From the NCBI RefSeq assembly GCF_003171515.1, contig NC_089393.1, positions 1,736,001-1,800,000 on the forward strand: a stretch of 64,000 nucleotides of DNA, read 5' to 3'. This document shows, in pieces, positions 19,047 to 29,360 of this stretch. Origin of the DNA: Pyrenophora tritici-repentis (Eukaryota > Ascomycota > Dothideomycetes > Pleosporales > Pleosporaceae). Position 1 is the stretch's first letter; the number at the start of each line of letters is the position of its first letter. The position numbers and the translations under genes are program-made. The notes beneath the pieces were generated by a model. That model was not told the origin of the DNA and made no database searches. It saw only the letters and a list, made by a program, of their open reading frames with translations.

Positions 19047-20828
19047 TCAGACTGTTTCTTTCATCTCGGCATGTTCTGTGCTAGGTTTCTTACTAATCTT
19101 CCTAGACTTAGTTTCCTCATGTGCAGCAATCCGTGCATCGGCTTCGATGAACTCCACAGGACGATGTAGCTGAACGGCTAGCTTATTGTGATGGATAAGT
19201 AGACCGGGCTTGGTTTCGAAAAATCGATCAATGTCTTCCAATGTACGATTCGCTGTCTCCGGGTAGAGAAAGTACGTGATGGGGATGAAGCTGAAGCAGA
19301 TGACTGCCCATATGATCCAGAACTTGTATCCGAGGTTTTGAATGCCTGGCAAAGTGGCCTGTACGACACCATAATTGCAAATCCAGTTTGTTGCTATGCC
19401 AAGTTAGTGATGGTGCTGCAATACGATTGATGAAAGCCAGTACCCATCGCAAGCGAAGCGCCTTTTGTTCGCATCTCAAGAGCGTTGATCCTACGAGTAT
19501 CAGCGGCCATAGAACGTGGTCGGAGATGATGACTTACTCAGTCGGGTACAGCCACGGTACTCCCAGCACGCCCATGCCGAAACTGGCGAAAAACACGAAG
19601 AAGAACGACACGGCGACAATGCCGAGCTTTTTGGAGTCTCCGCCCTTCTCCGTTTCGCCCTGTGAAGTAGCAATAACAATCCAGCAAATTGAGCATGCCG
19701 CAGCGGAAACCATCATGACCTTTCGGCGGCCATATCGCTCAACGACGAAGTATGCCAAACAGGCGAAGATGAGATAGTCGACCGAGCCCGCGGCAGCCAG
19801 GATGCGTGAAAGGAGCTCGCTAATTCCGAGTGAGTTTATGAAGATGTACGACATGTAGTAGGATGTCACATTGATCCCCGAGATCTGGTTCATTGCCTGC
19901 ATCCATGCACCCAAGAGCATGCGTCGCAATACGCCGCTCGGTCCTTTTCCGGTAAGCAGCTGCATCCGAGTGTATGTGTTCATGTGTTCGCGGTCCAGAA
20001 TGTCCTTGATGATGTTGTACTGCGTGACGACCGAAGCTGACTCAGGTGTTGCTCCGTGGCCTTCGAGCGCCGAGAGAACCTCTAGTGCTTCTTCATGCTT
20101 GCCCTTTCGTATGAGAAGACGAGGCGAATCTGGGAGAAAAGGGCAGGTGGCATAGATGCACAGGGTAAAAAAGAGTTGAAAAGCTAGGGGGAAACGCCAT
20201 GCGATGTCGCGCGGTGCAAAAGATAAACCAAGCGTGAGCCAGTTCGATATACTGAAACCAGTGATGCAGTTGGCTAAAGATTGATCAGCCGAGTTGTAAG
20301 GGGAGTCCCAGGGTGATTTTACATACCCATCTGAATAATGACAAGCTTGCCTCGACTGCTCATTTTGCTAGTCTCGGCTTGCCAGACACCAGCTGTTGCC
20401 GTGTTCATACCAGTCCCAAGTCCAGCCACAACGCGTCCAGCCATCATGGTCGCGACGGTCGAGCTACACGACTGAATAATAGCGCCAATGCCAATTACTG
20501 TAGAGCCGAAAAGAATTTGTCTTGGTCGTCCGAGGATATCACCCGTCCATATGGTGCTCATAGCCCCGATAAAGCATCCGATGTTGTATATGGATGTCAT
20601 GATGCCCTGCATGTTGGCGGACGGATACCCGAAGGTATGCAGAAAGTTCTCCGATATGATAACATTTCCGAAAACGCCTTGATCGTAACCGTAGAAGCTA
20701 CCAAATGTCAACAGTGTAAAACGTTTCGCCCATTGGTTGATCTCAACTTACATGAGCACTGTACTCGCTGCGATCGATATCCAGACTGTCAACGGCTCCC
20801 CGGAGCCCCCAAGGTATTTGCGCGGCAT
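19047..20828 (-). CDS. MFS sugar transporter (sugar porter family)
   Basis: Exons complement(join(19047..19393,19444..19490,19538..20273,20327..20697,20752..20828)), 525 residues, all phases closing. Start MPRKYLGGSGEPLTVW. Sugar-porter signatures: YGYDQGVFGNV in TM1, GRVVAGLGTGMNTA, PDSPRLLIRKGKHEEA (PESPR-type) before the central loop, ISGINVTSYYMSYIF in TM7, RYGRRKVMM and the closing PETANRTLEDIDRFF. Twelve membrane segments can be counted. The likely role is proton-driven uptake of a sugar or related polyol. It is divergent from the GH27 alpha-galactosidase, with a copia-type element now inserted between them. Exon 4 is only 47 nt. Confidence 0.94.
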
Positions 20829-21626
20829 GGCCTGAGATAGTAGATAGTCCAGGCCACCGTACCACTAGCTTTTCGTGGACACAGACTTTGACGCGTTTTG
20901 AGAGGAGGCTAGGAAGAACCCCTCCGAATGAAGTTGAAGTCAGTAAGTGCTCCAGTCTGCCGGGTTTGTACCAGGCATCGTTATATGTAACCAAGCCGCA
21001 GCAACAATCACAACTTTATATTCTAATTCAAAACTTCAACCTCGGGATATTCTCCGCTTATCTTCATCACAAAAAGCAAAGATTGTCTATCCTGAAGCTT
21101 CTAGTTCTCAAAAGTCACTCCACTCTTCTCCAATTTCGAGTCACATACCCCATACCCCAGATATCGCAGACCCACTCAGTGCACATGTGAGCCACTTGAC
21201 TGGTGATCACGGCGTTTTAGCCGATAGAAGGGATAAGAAACCACTAGGGCAAGAGGCACAATGACGGCGGCGACGATGTTGAGGTTCAAGCACGGAAATA
21301 ATGCATCGCGAAATACTGATTTGGGGAAGGCGGGCAGAGTGTCGGCTAAGGAAGACGGAAGGTGTGGCGAATGCGGGGTAATGAGGCAAGTAGGCCGAGT
21401 GTGGGGAACCAGGTACAAAGCTCCCGCCCGGCGCCCGCTTGCACAACATCAGCCCTTGTGCTTACTTCAGCACACTGTCGCAGGTTAAACGATTGATAAG
21501 TTGCATTGGTGAGAGTGCTGTTTCCTTAGCGCGTTCACTGGCTACGTTGCTGTCTTACACGATGAGCTATTATTACTTGTTTGACTATAGTGGGGCGTTT
21601 TATGGTTTTCTCGTACAACTATCTTG
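20829..21626. promoter_or_regulatory. Upstream region of the transporter
   Basis: About 800 bp between the transporter start and the LTR element. No gene seen. With 23215-23479 it probably formed a divergent promoter of about 1.07 kb before the element inserted. Confidence 0.5.
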
Positions 21627-21631
21627 ATTTC

Positions 21632-21768
21632 TGTTGAGAAAGAATGACTCTCTCAGTCATGGCATGTAAGTGTGTCAATTGCTAACTATACAAAGCTCGG
21701 CTAATATAGAGCGGTGTGGGTCATGTGACTTAGCGTCCTCGTGACAGGTGACCGGAATATTCTCAACA
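21632..21768 (-). repeat. LTR (3' in element orientation)
   Basis: 137 bp. The 9-bp ends TGTTGAGAA/TTCTCAACA are a perfect inverted repeat. Confidence 0.93.
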
Positions 21769-21775
21769 CTCCCCC
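21769..21775 (-). other. Polypurine tract of the copia-type element
   Basis: On the minus strand GGGGGAG directly precedes the LTR, extendable to TATGGGGGAG. It fixes the element's orientation. Confidence 0.75.
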
Positions 21776-21998
21776 ATAAGCCGATCAGCTGTACCCACTA
21801 CTTTGTATAGGTCTTGCAGTCGAAGCTTCTTCTCCCTTTATATGCTTCCACTGAACGCCTTGCATGCACTTTCCAACACTCCCCCAGAAGTGCCTTGTCA
21901 ACAAGAATGAAACCTCCCTGTCACCCTATAGTGGCCGTTACGTTGCGAGTCCCTCAAGTAAAGTGAGGTATCGGCCGAGTGAAGAGTTGAGGAAAGAA

Positions 21999-22086
21999 GG
22001 TCGAGAAAGAAGGTCGAGAGAGAAGGTCGAGAAAGAAGGTCGAGAAAGAAGGTCGAGAAAGAAGGTCGAGAAAGAAGGTCGAGAGA
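21999..22086. repeat. 13-bp tandem repeat inside the element
   Basis: About seven copies of GGTCGAGAAAGAA with single-base variants, giving a Lys/Glu/Arg-rich spurious reading frame. Confidence 0.9.
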
Positions 22087-22162
22087 ATTTTCGCGTTTGA
22101 AAATCAAGGTAGAATCGATATCACCAACATACCGACTCTCCCTCGACTCCTACGTGAGAGTC

Positions 22163-22334
22163 AGCGCTCCCTCAGCTTGGTACTCCCAGTACTCTAGCTG
22201 TGTACGCTCTCCTCTGTCCCAGCGCTCCCCCAGCTTGGTACTCCCAGTACTCTAGCTGTGTACGCTCTCCTCTATCCTAGCGCTCCCCTAGCTTAGTACT
22301 CCCAGTACTCTAGCTATGTACGCTCTCCTCTCTT
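22163..22334. repeat. 58-bp tandem repeat, three copies
   Basis: Units begin AGCGCTCC at 22163, 22221 and 22279 and share TACTCCCAGTACTCTAGCT. The third is the most diverged. Within the copia-type element. Confidence 0.9.
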
Positions 22335-22844
22335 GTTGTCCCCGCTCCGTTCCTCCGCTCCTGCCTCCTTGTCTGTGTCCTATTCAGGGCTCCAGACCCT
22401 AACACCCTTATTCTCCCCCATCGTTATATAAGCCTTTGCTTCTTTGCGTTTATTTAACGAAATCCTTTGGAAAGAAGATAAAAATCGATCGAGAAATCGG
22501 GTGGGGTAGGTGGGTAGCGTTCGAGAGAGTAAAAAAACTTCGAGCACCGTCAAACGGTAGGTTTTCGAGTTTAAGGAATTGAAAGTAGCTGTCGAACTGT
22601 AGCTACTAGTTTAAAAAGAAGGTCTCGAAAGGTTACTATCGATAGGCAGGCAATTCGAGTTGTTTTCGGAAGAATCGATGGTTACCGTCGGTAGGTAGGT
22701 ATTCGAATCGTTGTCAAAAGGTTGGTTGAAAAGGGATAGAGCAACCATTGCTCTCTTCGACTCGCGCGTCGGAATTGGGTATAACTCGCCCAAGGTATCT
22801 TCGAGACGCTCCCAGCTTCTCCGGACGATAGTCCATTTTTCTTC

Positions 22845-22939
22845 GGACTTAATACCCTTCGCGGTAGCCAGGGCGACGGCCCAGTGTCTTCAGGACTTAA
22901 TACCCTTCGCGGCAGCCAGGGCGACGACCCAGTGTCTTA
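22845..22939. repeat. 48-bp tandem repeat, two copies
   Basis: Units begin GGACTTAATACCCTTCGCGG at 22845 and 22893 and end near CAGTGTCTT. Within the copia-type element. Confidence 0.88.
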
Positions 22940-23057
22940 GAATATAGAAGGCGACGACCTCCTGGGTTGTTCTGGCGTAGACACGCATATACCAGCTTGC
23001 TGCCCATATCGAAGAAACGACACTCCGGACACTCACAATGCACACGCAAGCGCGTAA

Positions 23058-23072
23058 GCCGGGCTCATAACC
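23058..23072 (-). other. Primer binding site for half initiator tRNA-Met
   Basis: Minus-strand GGTTATGAGCCCGGC follows the 5' LTR without a gap. Its complement GGGCTCATAACC is the anticodon stem-loop of eukaryotic initiator tRNA-Met, not the 3' acceptor end used by most LTR elements. Confidence 0.8.
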
Positions 23073-23209
23073 TGTTGAGAAAGAATGACTCTCTCAGTCA
23101 TGGCATGTAAGTGTGTCAATTGCTAACTATACAAAGCTCGGCTAATATAGAGCGGTGTGGGTCATGTGACTTAGCGTCCTCGTGACAGGTGACCGGAATA
23201 TTCTCAACA
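23073..23209 (-). repeat. LTR (5' in element orientation)
   Basis: 137 bp, read as identical to 21632-21768. It ends 270 bp before the GH27 start codon. Confidence 0.93.
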
Positions 23210-23479
23210 ATTTCAATATATTTCGCGGAAGAAAGATGTTGCGCCACTGGCTTCCTTGTTGAAAACAGCGTATTTAGAGCGCAAGGACTACTGCATAGAG
23301 AAGTCATGCCGGAAGACACCTGCCCACATGCGCTGGAACCTACTCCTGCCACCGGTAAAAGCAAATTAGTCTTCGTGATCTTGCATGTACTCCAAATGCT
23401 GTAATATAAAGAGAAGGAATGGTTGTGCAACGAGAGGTCTGCTTGAGTACCTACGCCAACTTCCAACTATTCTGACATC

Positions 23480-25194
23480 ATGATTTGGACTAACTCAGCC
23501 CTCGTCGCCATTGCCGGGGCATCGGTATCCCAGGTGGCAGCTCAATCCTTCCAACAGACACCAGTGATGGGATGGAACTCCTACAACCAGATGTCATGCA
23601 GCCCAAACACCCAGAAGATCACCACGGCTATCAACTCTCTCTCTAGTCGCGGTTTCGTCAACGTGGGCTACAAGTTTTTCCAGATTGACTGTGGATGGGC
23701 TTCGAGAGATGGCCAGCGAAACTCCTCCAACGGCGCATTGAAAGTTGATCTGAATGCTTTTCCAGGTGGTCTGAAGCCACTCAGTGACCTTGCGCGATCC
23801 AAGGGAATGAAGTGGACCATGTACTCGGATGCCGGTGTGAGGATGTGCGACCCGCAGTCGCCTTCGCCCGTCCTTGGCTCACTTGGACATGAAGCTGCAG
23901 ATGCAGATTTCTTCAAGACGCTGAACACTGAATACGTCAAATGTAAGACCTGAAAACGAGATTAACTTCTTATACCCCAGCTTATAATCTCTTAGATGAC
24001 AACTGTTACGCTGATGGCCCGGCAGCCAGCCAGAATGCGCCTAAAAACGCCAGGACCGATTTCGTCACCCGGATGGGTACCATGTGGAAAGAACTCCAGC
24101 GAGTGGGCATCCCCGGGCTTTTGATCTGCCAGTGGGGTGTTCCCTTTACTACCTCTTCCGGGTTGCAAGGTCCTGTTCAGTGGACAAAGGGCATCTCTAC
24201 CTCCTTCCGCCTCTCCGACGACATTACTTCGGGTTGGGCGTCCATGTTCCGAATCTATAACCAAGCTATTCACATCGCAAAGTCTGGATTGACCGGTCCA
24301 GGACACATTGCCGATGCTGACCTGCTCATGGTCGGAAACAACGGCATGACATTCGACGAGCAAGCTACGCATTTTGCCGCATGGGCTATGTTGAAATCGG
24401 CACTCATGATCTCTACCGATGTACCGAATCTGTCTAATGAGCTTGTTGCTGTTTTGCAGAATAAGGACCTCATTGCTATCAACCAAGATTCGGCGGTCAA
24501 GCCGGTTACACTCCGCCAGCGCTGGAGCGGCGATCGTGACCTGTGGGCTGGAGACCTTGCGAACGGCGACATGGCTGTGCTAGCTGTCGATCTCAGCAAC
24601 TCCGCCCGTACGCTCAGTGTGCAGCTATCGGACCTCGGCATCACGTCTGCGACTATGAAGGATTTGTGGGCAGGAACAATTACCACAGGTTCTTCTTTCT
24701 CAAAGCAGGTCAAAGCGCACGGCTCTGTTGTCCTTCGACTTTCCAACATCGTGCGCTCAACAGCTGTCAAACCTACCTACACATATATTTCCGCATCGAC
24801 CGGGTCCCTATCCTCTGGCGCAAACATTCAGTCTTGCTCCGGCTGCACCTCCAACAACCGAGTCGGCAACATCGGTGGCTCATCGAACGGCCGTCTGACA
24901 CTCTCCAATATCCGCACTTCCAAGGCCACACAATCCATCCTCATCGACTACATTAACGGGCAGGTCGATTATATGGGAGGCAGCAATGAGCGCGTTGCAT
25001 CTATCAGCGTGAACGGAGGAGCAGCCAAGACGGTGAGCTTCCCGTTAACGGGATATAATTGGGACAAGGACGTCACTAAGGGCTATGCTGTCGAGCTGTC
25101 AGGATTTAGCACCACGGGGACGAACACTATTACAATCTCTGGTGCTGGAAGCGCTAACGGGCCCGATTTCGATCGTATTGGAGTGGTCGCGTAG
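23480..25194 (+). CDS. Secreted alpha-galactosidase, GH27, with C-terminal carbohydrate-binding-like module
   Basis: Exons join(23480..23942,23996..25194), 553 residues. Signal peptide of about 21 residues (ALVAIAGASVSQVAAQ). GH27 start PVMGWNSYNQMSC, then FFQIDCGW and GMKWTMYSDAG. The nucleophile Asp is in KYDNC (about D156); the intron splits the Tyr codon next to it. The acid/base Asp is in FRLSDDI (about 229-230). A beta domain follows (LWAGDLANGDMAVLAVDLSN), and the last 140 residues (YISASTGSLSSGANIQSC...GPDFDRIGV) resemble a CBM35-type module. It releases alpha-linked galactose from plant galactosides or galactomannan outside the cell. Its divergent neighbour is a sugar transporter; an LTR element was inserted just upstream. 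Confidence 0.95.
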
Positions 25195-26340
25195 ATCGCG
25201 TGACGAACACGACATCCCTTAGTAAGGCTGTTTTTCAAACAACGAGACAGCGTAAAGGTAGACGTGACTATAAACACCTCTTGCGACATACAGATCATTT
25301 ATCCCTCTTTCTCCACATGCTTATTACGATTTCTCCAAATTGCTGAAATGTCTATGAAGTGCTACTGGCTCATTGTGACGTTGGCGAAAGTATTTGGATG
25401 AATCCTCGTCGCTGAAGGATGGCAATCAAATTTCCTGGGGGTGGTACTAACCTAGCAAAGACATCCTCCGTCCTCGCATTCACCGTGGCGTTTTCAACCA
25501 CATTCTCTAGGCCGCATTCGTCAGATAGAGCTGCTTGGATTTTTTTTGTACTGCCAAGATGCTTTTCTGGACGAAGAAACGCTGTCTAGACTCAAAGCGA
25601 GGGTTCGTAGCCGACGCAACCCTCGTAACGAATTTGCCGGGATTATGACGGGTAAATTGTGAGGGGACAGGCGAGATGACTCCATGCCGTGAGTACCAGG
25701 AGCAACTACTTACTGTGTTTCAGATCATGCGGATCCCAGCCCGAACCGAACCATGCGGCAATGGATACGAGTGTCTTACTTACTCATCTTGTGCAGCGGC
25801 TCGGCCAAATCCATGGCCCGTGGGCCGTCTCTATGTACGGCACAACTGTTTTTCTTCTAGTCGGTATTCACCTCACATCATGCCGACTACCTAGCGATCC
25901 TGTTCTCAGTCCGCGGAACCCGACATCATCTTCTTGCGCTCTTACCTGCAGATATTGTATTACGGGCTATAGATCGAGTTGCAATTAACTATGAGGCAAA
26001 CACTACCACCACATGTTGTATCTAGTAACGCAAAATGTCTGTGTATCTTGGCAAGACTTTCAACACCGCGCTTGACGATACAGCCGCCCCTGGGATACAA
26101 TATACTGTGAGGATGCAGAGTATGCAAACCAGTGCTTCCCTTAGGATCTAGCCAACGCACGGCCGTCAACATCGGAGCATATACGGGAACTAACAGCTTC
26201 ATCACTTCAGACTTCAGCATGTGGCACCACTCACATATCAAGAATGTAAATGATAAATTACGTACTACTGTGGTACATTCCTTCTCGCCTGTCTGTGCCT
26301 CCACCGGTTGTTCTCCAGGATTCTGGCCTTGCCTATGGGT
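25195..26340. other. Intergenic, convergent 3' ends
   Basis: About 1.15 kb between convergent genes. Short frames on both strands show no recognisable domain, signal peptide or intron pattern. I see no supported gene. Confidence 0.45.
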
Positions 26341-27825
26341 TTACAAGCTGGATCCGAACTGCTTCGGGCCGGGGTACGTATGTTGGATAACATCCCACAG
26401 TGGCTCACCGCCTTCGGTAAGATCTTTCCATGCAGGGCAAGCGAGGCTCAGGAGGGGCGTCTCAAGGATGTCGGTGACCAGTTTGATCGGAAGCTCAAGA
26501 CTCTTCATAAGTGGAGAGAGTGAATTGGGCATGAACGACTTGAGCAACTCGAAAAGAAAGCAAAGGAGGTTGTTCTTCTCGAGGAGGGTTGCTGTGTTCA
26601 ATATGCCGCCAGTGATGTTGTGGAGGTCCAGACCAGTGAATGAATTAACAGTACCGGTATTGCCGCCGATGCTTTACAATAAGTCAGCACTGATGGCTAA
26701 GATCTGAAATGAAGGAAACGCCCGACATACCTGGCAAGGACCGGATTCCTCAACCACCATGAAACTAGGTCCAAGTTAAGCGGAACCAGACCATACTCTA
26801 GTGGTGTGCGATACCAGTTGCTGGGGAAGGTTTCATGACCCTCACGGTATTCGAAGCTTCCATCTTCCTTCTCGTAGACAGCGAAAAACTTCCGGAAGAT
26901 CTCTTGAGTGAGGATGCCGGTGGGATGTTCCGGGGGGTGGTTTGCTAGCAGGCGGCCGAGGAAGAGAATTCCGGAGTTACGGCTAATCATGCCAGTGATG
27001 GGCCCGTACCAAAATTGCGGGTTGGTATTGACGCTGTCGTTCCAACGGCGAGCGGCCTGGTCGCTGATTGCATCCATGGAGAGAACACCATTCTCATCAG
27101 CGCGATCGTGGAAATCACGGAAGAGCGTCATGTTCATTGTCCAGGCATTGCCCGTGAGGTACAAGTCATTGCGCGTAAGGGACGCGTCCGCCTCGAGCCA
27201 ATTATGGGAACCATCCAGACCCCGAGGAGGACCTGAAGTTTTATGAGCATGATGTTAAACGCGCAGCTGAAGGGAAAGCATCATACCGACAAGACCAAGG
27301 ACGTTTCCAAGGAGGTTTTGTGCTTCCGGCCCAGGTTTACCTCCAATGGAGAAACTGGGGTCCAGGGATAGCGGGTTGCCTGTCCAGACAGTACCCATGA
27401 TACCGAGTATGAGAGAGAGCTCTATGCCCATACCCATCACTTAAGGACATACTCATTAGAAGTGAACAATTTCTACCATGTAACATAACACACGAACCTT
27501 GATTGACAGCTGTAACAACTTCTGCGAAGCTGGTGATGCCATCGCGAGAAATAAATCCGTGGTTTGCCAAAACGTTCAGCCCAGGACAAGGACCGCGCTT
27601 ATCAGTATCACGGGGAGGCTGGAAGGCATGCTTTCCGGTGATATCAAGGGGCTTCTTCGCGTCGAAGAGGGAATCCCTAGCGTTCCTGAGCTCGTCCACT
27701 TTTTGGAGAACTGCAGTCAGTCTGTCGGGTGTAAGCCCCTCAAGATTTCTTGGATTGAAAGCAGGAAAAGCATTGACAAAAGTATTTCCAGTAAGGAGCG
27801 TGAGAAATGCGAAGGTGAACTTCAT
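26341..27825 (-). CDS. Secreted heme-thiolate peroxidase / unspecific peroxygenase-like
   Basis: Exons complement(join(26341..26671,26731..27232,27287..27439,27498..27825)), 437 residues. Signal peptide MKFTFAFLTLLTGNTFVNAF. The heme-thiolate motif is GPCPGLNVLANHGF with ligand Cys about 80, followed by SRDGITSF. The distal motif is EADASLTRND (about 174-183), matching the EGD-x-S-x-T-R type of long peroxygenases but with Ala in place of Gly. The family (Pfam Peroxidase_2, chloroperoxidase and UPO) uses hydrogen peroxide to oxygenate or halogenate organic substrates. The protein is longer than most members, with a large insertion after PCP-domain helix 3. Chloroperoxidase-like or sterigmatocystin-peroxidase-like roles are alternatives. 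Confidence 0.9.
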
Positions 27826-29360
27826 AATGAGCGTATTGGGTTAAGGGGACTTTGTAAGTCGGAGAATAAAAAGTGAGATGCTGACACTTGTGGGTAACGA
27901 AAGACGCGAATGAGTTGGTAGTCGTTCGTCAGCGCCGCAGCGGATACTACCCCCGAGGTAGCAGGCAAAATTAAGCCTTTTGGGGCCATGCCGGCGGTGT
28001 GACGCGAATCAACTGCCATGCACATAGCTAGGGGTTCCGTACCGTCGGAGTATTTACGGCAATCGAAAAAGATTCTCGTAGTACTCTCGCTTGGGGTGGG
28101 TACAACAGTGAACGAACGTCAATCATCATTTCGGAGGCCCAAAAGAACTTGGGGATCGTGCTGAGCATGTGGAGAGCAACACTAGACTCGGGCCGTTCAA
28201 CCGATGTACCTTGGTACCCAAAGGGGGTTGAGCTGGAGCAGATCTTTCAACATCGGGATAACGTCGATTGGAGCAAGCATCCCGATGTCGCTCACAAGTT
28301 TGTGGAGAAGGTTTGATTGATAGAGGACTGGCAATGGAAAAAATGGGCAGGATCGCCTGGAGCAGGGAGTTCAAAGGTCCGAATCAAAGGTCCGAATGGT
28401 CGGCTCGATTGAGCTAGCCAATTAAATCCGTATTACCAAGATGAAGCGGAGCTCTTCTTCAGCCTTGGCAGCCATCCGCGTCACGATGAAGGTGGTAGAA
28501 CTGAGGGGGATTCGTATTTCGCATGCAGTGTCGGCTTAGCTTGCTCCATCCGCGCGGTCCAGCCTCGTTCCTGGGCCTGATGCCCATTGGCCTATGTACA
28601 TACTGTCCATCTGCAGAATGCATGACACTACTGCATCTGCGCAGTGAGACTGTTCCCGCGTCTGAAGCTCGCTTCGGCTTCTAGACATGTCATTCGCTTA
28701 ATTCTGCATGCAGGTACATTGCCTTAGTACCTATCTCTGTGCTGAACCGAAGGGCCGTTTTGAAGATCTTACGTGGATTCGTAAAACCTCAGTCCATCTA
28801 AGCCCCTCTCGTAGGGCCTTCAAATATCAGGAGATCGAGGAAAATAAGCAGTCAAAAAATTCCTATCTTCGGTGGGACGTGCAGAGGTGGTAAGTGACAC
28901 CAGAGCTATCCCTACCTAGGTAGCAAGGACAATCCTTGCCGAGACTGACAGTCCCGCCCCCTGACCGGGTCAGCGTTCCCTACTTCCCTACCCCACAGCC
29001 AGGGCCTGAATTGTCAACAATGACTTGGCGTGGAAGCTTACTGCCGCTTGTTTCGCTGCACGGCTGCCGTCTCCCACAAGCGAGTTTTGCGCCAAGCAAG
29101 AATCAAGGAGAAGACTTTGTCGATGCCCTAAAGTCAGGCGAATGAGTATGTGGGGGTTGAAAAGAAGAATATCATATATACATGTTGAAGAAGTCGTTTC
29201 CAAAAAAACCTCTCTTGAAAACCTAAGAAAAATTTCCGAAAGACCTGGGGAGGGAACATTGACCACACGCTGTATCGCTTCAAAGACGTAAATAAAGCCG
29301 CTCGTGGCACATGCTCGGTTCGGTCGGTTCATTCCAAACACCGAGCAATTCGAGATAACA
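27826..29360. other. Intergenic
   Basis: About 1.5 kb. It holds the peroxygenase promoter side and the receptor gene 3' UTR. A CTACCTAGGTAGC palindrome is near 28912. No supported gene. Confidence 0.45.

Larger units (their letters stand above)
21632..23209 (-). mobile_element. Non-autonomous copia-type LTR element (TRIM/LARD-like)
   Basis: 1578 bp with two 137-bp terminal repeats (21632-21768, 23073-23209) that read as identical. Each starts TGTTGAGAA and ends with its exact inverse TTCTCAACA. The target duplication is ATTTC (21627-21631 and 23210-23214). On the minus strand the primer site GGTTATGAGCCCGGC abuts the 5' LTR and matches the anticodon arm of initiator tRNA-Met, as in copia and Ty5 half-tRNA priming. 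A polypurine tract GGGGGAG abuts the 3' LTR. The 1304-bp interior encodes no gag or pol and is full of tandem repeats. It must have been mobilised in trans by a related autonomous element, recently. Confidence 0.92.

Noticed and set aside
22711..22947. 78-codon frame inside the copia-type element
   Set aside because: Made by the 48-bp tandem repeat and on the strand opposite to the element's orientation.
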